The notes under the pieces were generated by a model. It was given only the letters and a program-made list of their open reading frames with translations, was not told the DNA's origin and searched no databases. From Lewinellaceae bacterium (GTDB lineage Bacteria > Bacteroidota > Bacteroidia > Chitinophagales > Saprospiraceae): a DNA stretch of 64,000 bases. Position numbers and translations under genes: made by a program. The stretch lies in the NCBI GenBank assembly GCA_016713985.1, contig JADJOD010000007.1, positions 186,001 through 250,000 of the forward strand. Reading direction: 5' to 3'. The first letter of the stretch is position 1, and every line of letters begins with the position of its first letter. Shown here piece by piece: positions 1 through 8,991 of the stretch.

Positions 1-856
1 TCAGTTTGATCGTGGCCGTTTCCAGGTTGCCCTCCAGGTGTACCGGGTGGATGAAACCTTGTTTGCCTTCCGTATGTTCGGGGCTCAGTTTGTCCGGGAA
101 TTTGGCGACGATCCGCGCGGCGATTTTCAGGGCATTTTCCATTTTTCCCTTGGCGAAACCCGGGTGGGAAGCCACACCGCGCACCGTGATGGTGGCGCCG
201 TCGGCACTGAAGGTTTCGTCCTCGATACTTCCTGCCGTTTCGCCGTCGATGGTATAACCGTAGCGGGCGCCGAGTTTTTTCATGTTCACCTTATCCACGC
301 CGCGCCCGATCTCTTCGTCGGGAGTGAATAAAATGCGGATTTTACCGTGTTTTAAGTGTTTGTTATTCAATAAGATATTTGCTGCGTCCATGATGGCCGC
401 CACACCCGCCTTGTTGTCGGCGCCGAGCAGCGTGGCCCCGCTCGCCGTGATGATGTCATTGCCGATCTGGTGTTTCAGGTCTTCGTGTTCGGATGACCGG
501 ATCACAATCGAAGTGTCGTCGGGCAATACCAGGTCCTGGCCCTGGTAATTGCTGTGTACGATCGGTTTTACCCCTTCACCCGAACAATCCGGTGAGGTAT
601 CCACGTGCGAGCAAAAACAAAGTACCGGCACTTTTTTGTCGGTATTGGCGGGAATGGTGGCATAAACGTAGCCGAATTCATCCAGTTCGGCGTCCGGGAT
701 TCCGATGGCCTTCAGTTCCTCCACCAGTATCCGGCTGAGGTTTTTTTGTTTTTCGGTGCTGGGTACCGTCGGGCTGTTGGGGTCACTTTGTGTGTCGACT
801 TGTACGTAGCGCAGAAAGCGCTCTTTGGCAGTGTGTTGGAAAGGCGATTTTTTCAT
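1..856 (-). CDS. pepT: Peptidase T (tripeptide aminopeptidase), 3' end outside window
   Basis: Cytoplasmic zinc aminopeptidase of the M20B family that removes the N-terminal residue from tripeptides. I translated the minus strand by hand from the ATG at 856-854; it begins MKKSPFQHTAKERFLRYVQV and stays open to the window edge, so roughly the last third is missing. M20 metal-site motifs are visible: CFCSHVDTSPD, GADNKAGVAAIMDA and FTPDEEIGRGVD, the last with the catalytic Glu-Glu pair, followed by the GYTIDGE and GVASHPG segments of the dimerisation region. The next gene upstream is on the same strand with a 71-base gap. No frameshift is seen in the visible part. Confidence 0.9.
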   Translation of the reverse strand, partial: MKKSPFQHTAKERFLRYVQVDTQSDPNSPTVPSTEKQKNLSRILVEELKAIGIPDAELDEFGYVYATIPANTDKKVPVLCFCSHVDTSPDCSGEGVKPIVHSNYQGQDLVLPDDTSIVIRSSEHEDLKHQIGNDIITASGATLLGADNKAGVAAIMDAANILLNNKHLKHGKIRILFTPDEEIGRGVDKVNMKKLGARYGYTIDGETAGSIEDETFSADGATITVRGVASHPGFAKGKMENALKIAARIVAKFPDKLSPEHTEGKQGFIHPVHLEGNLETATIKL

Positions 857-927
857 GTGTCAGCGTATACCATCCGGAAGTGGTCAGATCGGATGCGCGG
901 CAAAAGTAAGGTTCCCGAAGCGAACGG

Positions 928-2883
928 TTAATACTTCGGGTCAACCGTATTATTGACATCGCCGGTTTTGGCAGCTGTAAAATCCGCCCCGGAATAATCC
1001 CCCTGAAGGTTCGAAATAACAATACTTTCCGGCGGCAGAGGGGTCATAAACGGGTTGGAGGGGTTGGAAAAGGCCGTAATTGCCGGAAAAAACCGCCAGG
1101 AAGTATTATTGGGAAATGCATTATTGATGCCCAGTATGACTTTACGTATCTCTACAATGTCGAATGTGGTGACGGAAGTGCTTTTGTTGTCATTGCTGGC
1201 AATGATTTTGCATGTCGAATCAAACAGTTCCGAAGCCAGAATGTGTTTGGAAATCAGCACCAGGTCGAATGTACTCACCCCGTTGAGGTCGTTGCTGTCG
1301 CGTTCGGGCGTGATGGTATAATTCCCTCCAACGGGTATGTTGGCAAACGAATAGTTACCCAACGTATCGGTGTAGACGGTTGCCGAAGCGCTTCCGGTGA
1401 TCTTCACCTTCAGGTTTTGCATGGCGACGCCGTTATGGGTTTTGATATTTCCACTTATGGCGTATACCTGCGGTACCGGTTGCGGGTAGCCGCTCAGGGA
1501 AACCGGGTTTTCGTTATTCGGGTCGAGCCAGTCGCGCAGGCGGGCGCCGGAATCACTGCCCTGGTTCCAGGACAGGTCATATCGGCCAAAATAAGCGGAG
1601 TAAATGATACACTGGTTACCCGTATCAATCGCTCCTCCGTGCAACTGTCCGACAATCAGTTTGTTGGGGTTGAACAGGGGGCTTCCCGATGAGCCGGGTT
1701 GAAAAATTCCAATATCCGGGGTTACTTTCCAGTGGCTGTTCGCCGGACTGATGCCAAATACACCTCCCCAGTTAAGTGTTGTTGTTTGGATAACCGACGC
1801 ACCTGAATCAACAGATATTTTTTTGATATCGCCAATCGGATGATGAATAAAGGTGGTAAATGCCGGGGGGGTGATTTCACGGGTCCAGCCGTTAAAATAC
1901 AATCCGTAATTATTGGGTAAAGGATTGATTTTCAATAGCATAAAATCAGTTTCGGCGCGATAGGAAATACGTTCGCAGCCGAGGATTGATTTGGAAGCGG
2001 GGGGAGTGGGCGGGTTATTGCAGGCCGCAGCCTCATAGTCGAAATCAAAACGCCACAGGTCGAAATCGGGGTTTAGGCCAATCAACTGACAATGGTGCGC
2101 GCTTAATAAATAAGGTTCACCGGAGCCGGAAGTATTGGCGATCAAACTGCCGGAACACCAGCCTGCGCCTGCGCCTTGCCCCATAACGTCCCCGTCAAAT
2201 ATCATCAGGATTCGGGCCACACCTTTTTTTTCCATCTGCCAGGCCGCTCCGGCAGGGCAATTTATATTGACATTACAAGGCAATGCATCGCCAAAACCTA
2301 ACAATCCGGCTACCTCCCCTTCCTGCATGGCGACCCGGTCGTAGGCGACATCCACCCGGTACAGGTGCATTTTTGCCAATCCTTTTACTGCCGCGGGTTC
2401 AAAATACTCCAGCCGGGCCGTTTCGCCAGGCAATATGCCGATGGTAAATTTGCCGGAAGGAATACAACTGCGTTCTGTGTAAGCCCCGTACGTCCGTTGC
2501 CCGTCGGGAGAAAAGGCAAAAAACCGGCCGCCGGACGGCAACTGGAATTCATCGAACAACAACACCAGCCCCAAAGCCCCGGGCGAGCGCAATTCACACT
2601 GCCATACCCGGCCGACGCCCGGCAATTCCGTCCACGACCCTGCCGTTTCGAATGAAATATCCGCGGCAACCGGCGCTGCAAAGCGGTTTTGGCCGGGATT
2701 CCGGGTGTCTTCTTCCCGCGCTTTTTGCACGTCAAGCGCGGGCAACACAATTGTTGCCGGAGTTTGCGCACTTAAAACAGCCTGAGTTTCCGGGAGAAAA
2801 AGAAGCGGCTTGCCGCCGTCGCTGATTTGCGCGCCGGCTATAAACGCCGGCAGCAGGGCGAAGAATGTAAGTCGGTTTCGCAT
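928..2883 (-). CDS. Secreted trypsin-like serine protease with Cna-B-like and dockerin-like C-terminal region
   Basis: A 651-residue exported protein with a signal peptide at about 1-18 (FFALLPAFIAGA). The chymotrypsin-fold domain spans about 200-455 and shows the triad: His264 in YLLSAHHC, Asp313 in ETDFMLLKI and Ser399 in QPGSSGSP. This resembles the lysyl-endopeptidase type of bacterial S1 proteases. After it comes a beta-sandwich segment of the carboxypeptidase-regulatory/Cna-B type (about 480-535, AISGNIKTHNGVAM to NYTITPE) and a dockerin-like segment with two Asp/Asn-rich pseudo-repeats (NDLNGVSTFDLVLISKHIL and the matching VTTFDIVEIRKVIL). The protein ends GDVNNTVDPKY without the usual T9SS sorting domain, so the export route is unclear. 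Specificity cannot be read from the sequence. Confidence 0.8.
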   Translation of the reverse strand: MRNRLTFFALLPAFIAGAQISDGGKPLLFLPETQAVLSAQTPATIVLPALDVQKAREEDTRNPGQNRFAAPVAADISFETAGSWTELPGVGRVWQCELRSPGALGLVLLFDEFQLPSGGRFFAFSPDGQRTYGAYTERSCIPSGKFTIGILPGETARLEYFEPAAVKGLAKMHLYRVDVAYDRVAMQEGEVAGLLGFGDALPCNVNINCPAGAAWQMEKKGVARILMIFDGDVMGQGAGAGWCSGSLIANTSGSGEPYLLSAHHCQLIGLNPDFDLWRFDFDYEAAACNNPPTPPASKSILGCERISYRAETDFMLLKINPLPNNYGLYFNGWTREITPPAFTTFIHHPIGDIKKISVDSGASVIQTTTLNWGGVFGISPANSHWKVTPDIGIFQPGSSGSPLFNPNKLIVGQLHGGAIDTGNQCIIYSAYFGRYDLSWNQGSDSGARLRDWLDPNNENPVSLSGYPQPVPQVYAISGNIKTHNGVAMQNLKVKITGSASATVYTDTLGNYSFANIPVGGNYTITPERDSNDLNGVSTFDLVLISKHILASELFDSTCKIIASNDNKSTSVTTFDIVEIRKVILGINNAFPNNTSWRFFPAITAFSNPSNPFMTPLPPESIVISNLQGDYSGADFTAAKTGDVNNTVDPKY

Positions 2884-2969
2884 GAAAGAGAGGGATAAAA
2901 TTTGTTATACGGGATTACGGCCAAAAATCCGGCCAAAAATAAAAACCGTGCCTGCTTTTGATCCGTCCG

Positions 2970-4157
2970 TCAAAACGGGCTCTGAATGTCCGGGTTATGG
3001 ATGAACACGGTATCCGTGAGGGTGTGCAGGAAGGCAATCACGTCTTTGGTTTGCTGGGCATTGAGCCCGGAATAATGGACCGTGGAACCCACCGTGACGG
3101 GAAAACCGATCTGGTTGATAAAAATATCCTCGTTCACCACGCGGAAGCCGTTGTCGTTGTATTGTGCCATCACTTCTTCGAGCGTTTTGAAACGCCCGTC
3201 GTGCATATAAGGCGCTGTGAGGGCGATATTGCGCAGGGTGGGTGTTCTGAATTTTCCCTTGGTCATCGTATCCGGATTCGCGCTCAGTTTGACGACGGCT
3301 TCCCAGCGGCCCAGGTCGTCGAATTCATCCAGCCTTCCCACGCTGTCGAGGCCGTTGTTGAAGTAGTTATTGCCGGTCAGGGTTATACTTCCGTGACAGT
3401 GAAAGCATTGAGCGTCAGGAAGTCCCGAGTTCTGGCCTTCATCGAAGTACATGAGTTTGCCACGCAGTTCGTCGTCTTCAAACTCGGCATCACCGTTGAC
3501 AAAAAGATCGTATTTGGAGGTGCCGCTGCTGATCAGAATACGTTCAAACTGGGCAATGGCCTTGCCCGCCAGTTCTTTCGTGATTTGTTCGCAGGACGTG
3601 ATGCCGAACGCTTTTCGAAACATTTCCCGGTAAACAGGGTGTTGTTGCAGTTTATCCACCACATCCGGCCATTTTGCGTGCATTTCCACCGGGTCTTCCA
3701 CCGGTTTAAGCGCCTGATCTTCCAGGGTGCGGACGCGCCCGTCCCAAAAAAGGCCGTTGGTGGCGTAGGCGATGTTGAGCAGGCTCATGGCGCTGCGGCG
3801 CCCGTCAATGCCATCGATACCGGCAGACACTGCTTTGTTATCCGTAAAACTCGCCTGCGGCAAATGGCAGGTGGAGCAGGACATCGTGCTGTCGCCGGAA
3901 AGAATCGGGTCGTAAAAAAGCCGGCGACCCAGTTGTACCCCTTCCAGGGTCTGGGGATTGTCGGCCGGGATGGCTATCTCCGGGAAGTGAGCGGGTTTGG
4001 GAATGGTATACGGCGTCGGGGAATAGGCGATATCCGTCAGGTCGCAAACGACCGGCCCTGAAGGATTGTCTTTTTTACATTGTGCAAACAACAGGATGGC
4101 GGCGGCAACAACCCCGAAGCCGGCGTAGTTGACTCTTAAACCTTTCATTTTGAGCAA
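2970..4157 (-). CDS. Di-haem cytochrome c peroxidase, MauG/MbnH-like lipoprotein
   Basis: A 395-residue protein with a lipoprotein signal ending LLFAQC (Cys27) and two c-type haem sites, CSTCH at 94-98 and CFHCH at 251-255, the arrangement of bacterial CCP/MauG enzymes. Later segments such as KFRTPTLRNIALTAPYMHDG are typical of the family. It is probably anchored in the outer or inner membrane and faces the periplasm. Its neighbours upstream on the same strand, 24 bases and 0.8 kb away, are two MbnP-like proteins. In methanotrophs the MauG relative MbnH oxidises a Trp of its partner MbnP to kynurenine, so modification of the neighbour proteins is a better guess here than peroxide removal. That role is inference. 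Confidence 0.85.
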   Translation of the reverse strand: MLKMKGLRVNYAGFGVVAAAILLFAQCKKDNPSGPVVCDLTDIAYSPTPYTIPKPAHFPEIAIPADNPQTLEGVQLGRRLFYDPILSGDSTMSCSTCHLPQASFTDNKAVSAGIDGIDGRRSAMSLLNIAYATNGLFWDGRVRTLEDQALKPVEDPVEMHAKWPDVVDKLQQHPVYREMFRKAFGITSCEQITKELAGKAIAQFERILISSGTSKYDLFVNGDAEFEDDELRGKLMYFDEGQNSGLPDAQCFHCHGSITLTGNNYFNNGLDSVGRLDEFDDLGRWEAVVKLSANPDTMTKGKFRTPTLRNIALTAPYMHDGRFKTLEEVMAQYNDNGFRVVNEDIFINQIGFPVTVGSTVHYSGLNAQQTKDVIAFLHTLTDTVFIHNPDIQSPF

Positions 4158-4181
4158 TTTAAAACCCTTGTAAAAGAAATT

Positions 4182-4936
4182 TTACTCCAGGGTGGTGGCA
4201 TTTTTCATGTTACTCATCATCTTCAGACCCAGGGCAATATTGGAAGCGCTGTGCGAGGTAGCCTGATTCAGGGGATCGTTCAGGTCCAGCAACTGACCGT
4301 TGAAGGTGAACAATTTTTTCAAATCAAATTCCACGGTAAGCGCTGCGTCGCCGGCTACCCGAATCGTGCGGGCAAAAGTTGTGGTATTGTACACCGTATC
4401 TGCGCCGCAGTGATAAAACAGGATCGTTTCCGTTGCGCCGTTGCCGTCCATGTCGTATTTGCCCTGGACTTTTGTAAAAATATAGCTGTTCCAGCCCACC
4501 CAGTACTCATTTTCTAAATAAAGGGGGTGCCCGACGGGGAAGTCGGACGGTTTTTTTGCATTGAGGTCGGCCCGTACGCCATATCCGAGTTTTAAGCCGG
4601 TATAATCGCCGTCGGGGACGGTATACTTGAAGGAAACATCCACCGCTTTGTTGTCCACGGCAGCGTCGGGGGTACAATCCACCCATTCAATATCGGAAAG
4701 TTTGACTTCTTCTGTGCCTTTCAACAGCGTGATATCGGACAAAAAGTATTGAATTTGTCGAATGAAATGGATTTGTCGCCGTAAGGGAGCACTTTGGCTT
4801 TTTCTAAGGGCTGGCCATCGTACGATACCTTAAACGTCAACGTAAAATTGTCTTTTTGAACGACATTATTGTTGTCGTCACAACCCGCAAAAAGTACAAC
4901 GATTGCGGCAAGCAGCAGCAGGGAGCGATTTTTCAT
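4182..4936 (-). CDS. MbnP-like putative copper-binding lipoprotein (one frameshift)
   Basis: Start at ATG 4936 (MKNRSLLLLAAIVVLFAGC), a clear lipobox with Cys at about 18. The reading frame breaks near 4745: the first part ends ...ISFDKFNTF and the second resumes as YFLSDITLLKGTEEVKLSD. Adding one base restores a continuous product of about 250 residues. The family signature is well kept: a YFLSDITL strand, then HPLYLENEYWVGWNSYIF, then ILFYHCGAD, matching the HPL / MYWAW..GY / F.HxG pattern of MbnP proteins. The Trp-rich EYWVGW segment is where the modified Trp of MbnP lies, so Trp oxidation by the downstream di-haem enzyme is plausible. The break may be an assembly error. Confidence 0.72.
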
Positions 4937-4959
4937 AGTAATTGCGTTTAAGCCTGTTT

Positions 4960-5871
4960 TTATTGTGAAACGCGAAATACGTTCGGCAAGTTTGCGACAA
5001 TCTGACTTTTCCACGCGGAAATGTCGCCGCTTGTCCAATCTATACCGTTAAACATGACTTTATAATCCACGGTCAGCTGGAGCCGGAAGTCGTATCCGCC
5101 GGATTGGTGGGTGAACACACCGGTTTGTTCTACAAAAAAATCGTCGAGATCGGCCCTTGTAAAAGCCAGTGTGTCGGGTTGGGTGGCGGACATCGAATCA
5201 CGCGCCACGATGGCGCGCATAAACACGTAACCCGCATCCCGCCCGTACCACAAACTGTCGGCCTGTATCCGGAGCGGGCTGCCGCCGGGGGCAAGGCCGG
5301 GGATCACCCGGTTGGCATCGGCCGAAAGTCCGAGGCGAAACTTTATTTTATCAAATACACCTGCCGGTCTGAAATCACCCACCGAATTGTCTACCGGCGT
5401 GCGGCGCACCAGCAAAAAATCGTCGGTAAAGGCCTCTTTGAGGGTGTCGTTTCCTGTCGGGGCGAAGGTTTGCAGTTGGGCGGAATCACTGACCGTAAGA
5501 ATACCGCCATTTTGAAACAATTGAATATCAGACAGATAGAACACCACACTTTTAATACGAAACCATTTTCCATCGGTACCCAGGTATAAAGAGTCGGGCA
5601 AATACTGAAGGGTATCAAAACGCTGCACGGTTTCGAGCACGAGTTGCGGGTATTCGCAGCAACAGTTTTTGTCGGCTGCAGCATCAAAATTGGTGGCTTC
5701 GATGTCGAGGCATCCATCCTTCGGCTCAAAACAGGCCGTTTGGGAAACGGCAAACAGGAAAAGAAAAAAGGAAAGGGGCCACAAGGACGGGCTGGGCAAT
5801 ACCTTCAAAAAAGAGGGTACAAAAATCTTGAAACCCGGAAACCCGGAAACCCGGAAACTTTGGATCCTCAT
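4960..5871 (-). CDS. Second MbnP-like periplasmic lipoprotein
   Basis: A 303-residue protein whose start codon overlaps the stop of the upstream exonuclease gene (ATGA), suggesting translational coupling. The first 30 residues are odd because the DNA there is a short tandem repeat of acccggaa units; the functional start may lie downstream, just before WPLSFFLFLFAVSQTAC, which looks like a lipoprotein signal. MbnP family marks are FRIKSVVFYLSDIQLF, FDKIKFRLGLSADAN and a divergent DSLWYGRDAGYVFMRA in place of MYWAW..GY. It is longer and more divergent than its neighbour, with an acidic Cys cluster (DKNCCCEY) near the N terminus. Probably works with the other MbnP-like protein and the di-haem peroxidase. 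Confidence 0.68.
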   Translation of the reverse strand: MRIQSFRVSGFPGFKIFVPSFLKVLPSPSLWPLSFFLFLFAVSQTACFEPKDGCLDIEATNFDAAADKNCCCEYPQLVLETVQRFDTLQYLPDSLYLGTDGKWFRIKSVVFYLSDIQLFQNGGILTVSDSAQLQTFAPTGNDTLKEAFTDDFLLVRRTPVDNSVGDFRPAGVFDKIKFRLGLSADANRVIPGLAPGGSPLRIQADSLWYGRDAGYVFMRAIVARDSMSATQPDTLAFTRADLDDFFVEQTGVFTHQSGGYDFRLQLTVDYKVMFNGIDWTSGDISAWKSQIVANLPNVFRVSQ

Positions 5872-6686
5872 AATTCTTTCATCATCTGTTTGATGATCTG
5901 TTTTACCTGTGAAGAGAATTCCTTTTCCATGATCCAGTGGCCGTAGTTTTTTTCTTTTCGCAAGACTTCCATCACCGGTTGTCCGACGTATTTTCCAAAA
6001 TTAAACACCACGGTGCCGTCGGTTTGTACTTTTAGTTTTTGGGTGGCGTCGAGGAAATTGAGGTCGTTGGTAAACTCATGCAGGGCCTGAATGTCGTTTT
6101 TGATCGGCGCAGGCACGACGTTGCCGTCTTCGTCGAGCAGGTCTTTGCCTTCGTAGGTTTGAATCTGACCTTTAAACACGTCGATGGTGGCCCGAACGTC
6201 GGCCAGCGCATCATGGGCGTCTTCCAGTTCCCTGCCGCAGTAAAAACGGAAAGCAGCTTTTAAAGTACGCGGTTCCATTTTATAAAATATACGCTGTACG
6301 TCGATCAAACGCCGCTTCGACACGTCAAATTCCATTCCGACCCGGGCAAACTCTTCCATCAGCATCGGCACGTCGAAGCGGTTGGAATTATAACCCGCCA
6401 GGTCGGAAGTGCCGATAAAGTCCCATATTTTTTGCGCCACCTGGCTGAAAACGGGTTTGTTGGCCAGGTCTTTCGGCGTGATGCCGTGTATCATCATGGA
6501 TTCTTCCGAAATGGGAATGCCCGGGTTGATGAGCGTGCTGTACTCCAACGGCGCCTGGCCGTTTTTGGGTATTTTCACCAGCGCTATCTGCACGATGCGA
6601 TCCCGGATCACGTTGAGTCCGGTGGTTTCCACGTCAAAAAAAACGATGTCGCGGGTGAGGTTGAGTTGTATGTCGTTGTGGGTCAT
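5868..6686 (-). CDS. DnaQ-like 3'-5' exonuclease (DEDDh family)
   Basis: A 272-residue protein with an exonuclease domain at about 10-180. Motif I is FFDVETTGL (Asp and Glu ligands), motif II AGYNSNRFDVPML, and motif IIIe HDALADVRAT with the His that defines the DEDDh class. The C-terminal 90 residues (from about IKNDIQALHEF) carry a small extra domain, KLKVQTDGTVVFNFGKYVGQPV, seen in Bacteroidota homologues that are not part of a fused polymerase. It could serve as the epsilon proofreading subunit or as a stand-alone repair exonuclease. It is the first gene of an apparent minus-strand operon whose next gene starts inside its stop codon. Confidence 0.85.
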   Translation of the reverse strand: MTHNDIQLNLTRDIVFFDVETTGLNVIRDRIVQIALVKIPKNGQAPLEYSTLINPGIPISEESMMIHGITPKDLANKPVFSQVAQKIWDFIGTSDLAGYNSNRFDVPMLMEEFARVGMEFDVSKRRLIDVQRIFYKMEPRTLKAAFRFYCGRELEDAHDALADVRATIDVFKGQIQTYEGKDLLDEDGNVVPAPIKNDIQALHEFTNDLNFLDATQKLKVQTDGTVVFNFGKYVGQPVMEVLRKEKNYGHWIMEKEFSSQVKQIIKQMMKEL

Positions 6687-6710
6687 TGTTGGCCGTTGTT
6701 GTTATTGCTG

Positions 6711-7559
6711 TCATTTATTGCCCGTTTCCTGATCGAGCAGGTCTTCATCCAGCAGGCCGCGTTTTTTGGCTGTTTCGCCATAACCGTGTAATTGCACCGG
6801 TTTTTGCGCTTTTCGCAGGCGCAGGTTGAGCAATTCCACAAAAAGAGAAAAGAAAATGGCAAAATACAGGTAACCTTTGGGTACGGCGCCTTCCGTAAAA
6901 TGCCCCAGGTGTGCGGCTTCGGCGATCAGGGAGAACCCGATCAGGATGAGAAACGCGAGCCCGAGCATTTGCACGGTGGGGTGTTCATTCACAAATTTGC
7001 TCACTGTGCCGGAAAAAAGCATCATTACCAGCATGGAAATAACCACTGCCACGATCATAACCACCAGGTCGTTGGCGATGCCCACGGCCGTCAGGATGGA
7101 GTCGAAGGAAAACACGAGGTTGATCAGTGCAATTTGAAGGATCACGGCATTGAGCGCCGCTTTGCCTTTGCCCACCTTGGGATCGTCGGCCTGGTTGGGG
7201 CTTTCGAGCTTGTGGTGGATTTCCGTGGTGGCTTTGTACAACAGAAAAACGCCGCCGAGAAACAGGATCAGTCCCTGGCCCGTTACGGCGCCGTGAAGCG
7301 ACAGGATATCTACGTGAAACAGGGGCGCTTTCATCCCGATGATCCAGGTGATGCCGAACAAAAGAATGATACGCAGCACCATAGCCAGCGTCAGGCCAAT
7401 ATTACGCGCCCTGGGTTGCTGGCCGGCGGGCAATTTGGAGGATATAATGGACAAAAAGATGATGTTATCCACACCGAGTACAATTTCCAGAAAGGTCAGG
7501 GTCAGCAGACTTACCCACACCTCGCTGGAGGTAAAATCGGGCATCGTAAGGAGGTACAT
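6711..7559 (-). CDS. TerC family integral membrane protein
   Basis: The protein from MYLLTMPDF at 7559 is 283 residues; the open frame runs further upstream but without membrane character, and MPDF at 7544 is an alternative start. TerC signature LEIVLGVDNIIFLSIIS lies in the first membrane helix, followed by about seven hydrophobic segments and a second conserved acidic stretch, NLVFSFDSILTAVG. Family members are linked to tellurite resistance and to manganese export or co-translational metal loading of exported proteins; the substrate here is unknown. The cytoplasmic C terminus is charged and ends in DEDLLDQETGNK. It lies 24 bases upstream of the exonuclease gene on the same strand and may share its transcript. 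Confidence 0.88.
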   Translation of the reverse strand: MYLLTMPDFTSSEVWVSLLTLTFLEIVLGVDNIIFLSIISSKLPAGQQPRARNIGLTLAMVLRIILLFGITWIIGMKAPLFHVDILSLHGAVTGQGLILFLGGVFLLYKATTEIHHKLESPNQADDPKVGKGKAALNAVILQIALINLVFSFDSILTAVGIANDLVVMIVAVVISMLVMMLFSGTVSKFVNEHPTVQMLGLAFLILIGFSLIAEAAHLGHFTEGAVPKGYLYFAIFFSLFVELLNLRLRKAQKPVQLHGYGETAKKRGLLDEDLLDQETGNK

Positions 7560-7736
7560 AGTTCGTTGAAATGGTTGATGATCGATTGTTTTCCTGCCCG
7601 GCAGGCCCGGATCGGGCTGTTCGTGCAAATGACGGTGCAAGGATACGGGCTTTCCGCCAATGTCTGTTAATCGTTGGCCAGCCGACATTTCAGCGATATT
7701 AACTTTTAAAAGGCCGCAACTCCAGGCAGGTCGCCA

Positions 7737-7744
7737 TAGTTTTG
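7737..7744 (+). promoter_or_regulatory. Bacteroidota -7 box, TAGTTTTG
   Basis: TAGTTTTG fits the TAnnTTTG -7 consensus of Bacteroidota sigma-ABfr promoters and sits 22 bases before the ATG of the Omp28-like gene. No good TTG box is seen at the usual upstream distance, so it is a candidate only. Confidence 0.45.
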
Positions 7745-7766
7745 TTGCAAAACAAATTGATCCGTT

Positions 7767-8762
7767 ATGAAAAAACACTATCTGCTGCTACTTTTCCTCG
7801 TTTCTTCCATTGCTCTTCAGGCCCAGACTTCTGCCAAACAATACGTGATGATCGAGCATTTTACCAACTCAAAATGCTCCAACTGTGCCAGTAAAAATCC
7901 GGCTTTTTTTACTTTGATCAATCAGTATCCCAACGATTTGCACCATATGTCGGTGCACCCGCCCATTCCTTACAGCAGTTGCGGTTTGTACCTGGCCAAC
8001 ACAACCGAAAACAATGCCCGGTCCATGTTCTACGGCGTTTTCGGCACACCGAGTGTGGCGCTCAACGGAGTATTGCAACCCATCTCCACGCCGCTGCTGT
8101 CCAACGTCACCCTGCAGGAATACCTCGGAAATACAAGTCCGCTGTGGGTTGAAGTGAGTGAATCCGGCCCCAACAACGCCCGCGTGGCGACGGTTGAAGC
8201 GCATTCACTCAGCGCACTTCCCGGCGGCGCCTACCAAATCTTCGCCGCCGTGGTTGAAAAAACGGTCAATTTTGCGGGCGGCAACGGCGAAACGGTGCAC
8301 CACAACGTATTCCGTAAAATGCTTACCGATATCAACGGAAACGCATTTACCCCCGCCGCCGCAGGAAGTTCGGCGCAGTTTACCTTCAATTTTGCCATAA
8401 ACGCCAACTGGAACCCCGACGAAATTTACGTGCTCGCCTGGGTACAAAACACCACCACCAAAGAAATAATCAACAGCGGCACACGGTTCGATCCGCTGCT
8501 GGTCGGAGCCGGGGAGGCCGTGCCGCAAACGATTCGTATTCAGCCCAATCCGGTGCAGGAATCCGCCCTCGCTCTCATCGGTGAAGACACGGCCCAACAG
8601 GTGGAAATGTATTCATCCAACGGGCAAAGAATTAGTGCAAGTTTTGAAAATCAGAGCGTTGGAACGGTTGTCATTCCTGCTTCAACCCTTTCGCCGGGTA
8701 TATATTTTGTAAAAATCACCGGAGAGAAAGGGGTGTATGTGGCCAAAATGGTGAAGAAATAA
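7767..8762 (+). CDS. Omp28-related secreted protein with T9SS sorting domain
   Basis: A 331-residue protein with a signal peptide (MKKHYLLLLFLVSSIALQAQ). The N-terminal domain is thioredoxin-like, as in Omp28-type proteins: MIEHFTNSKCSNCASKNPAF carries a CSNC motif in the active-site position, and NDLHHMSVHPPIPYSS follows. A beta-rich middle part (about 130-235) is typical of Omp28. The last 75 residues, from IRIQPNPVQESALAL to VYVAKMVKK, form a type A T9SS C-terminal domain with PNP, LSPGIYFVKI and a Lys-rich end, so the protein should cross the outer membrane by T9SS. Function of the CxxC pair is not known. Confidence 0.82.
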   Translation: MKKHYLLLLFLVSSIALQAQTSAKQYVMIEHFTNSKCSNCASKNPAFFTLINQYPNDLHHMSVHPPIPYSSCGLYLANTTENNARSMFYGVFGTPSVALNGVLQPISTPLLSNVTLQEYLGNTSPLWVEVSESGPNNARVATVEAHSLSALPGGAYQIFAAVVEKTVNFAGGNGETVHHNVFRKMLTDINGNAFTPAAAGSSAQFTFNFAINANWNPDEIYVLAWVQNTTTKEIINSGTRFDPLLVGAGEAVPQTIRIQPNPVQESALALIGEDTAQQVEMYSSNGQRISASFENQSVGTVVIPASTLSPGIYFVKITGEKGVYVAKMVKK

Positions 8763-8784
8763 AGGGAGCCCTGAATTGCTGAGA

Positions 8785-8959
8785 GGTTGTGCCAAAAGTC
8801 TTTAAGTTGCACATTGTCGCGTATTGGGAGAAATTTTATTCGGATGATGCGCAGACATTCCAGGTTTTGAAAACCTGGAATGTCTGTTTCGGTCGCGATT
8901 CAAAATAATATTTCCCGTTTCAAGGCCAAAATAAAGTGCCTCTGACTTTTGACACAACC
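8785..8959. mobile_element. MITE-like element, copy 1 (175 bp)
   Basis: Bounded by a 16-base terminal inverted repeat (ggttgtgccaaaagtc at the left; its complement with one mismatch at the right, 8944-8959). A perfect inverted repeat with 15-base arms sits inside at 8854-8884. A second copy of the whole element lies in the opposite orientation at 45910-46085. No open reading frame of note and no clear target duplication. It is a non-autonomous mobile element by structure; the parent transposase is not in the window. Confidence 0.78.
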
Positions 8960-8991
8960 CCCTGGTACTTCGCTTGTACTAATGACTATGT

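Noticed and set aside
2958..4061. Plus-strand frame of 367 codons opposite the di-haem peroxidase.
   Set aside because: Antisense shadow in GC-rich coding DNA; the minus-strand product has two haem motifs and a lipoprotein signal.
6792..7670. Plus-strand frame of 292 codons opposite the TerC gene.
   Set aside because: Shadow of a clear membrane protein; composition is His/Gln-rich without any family.
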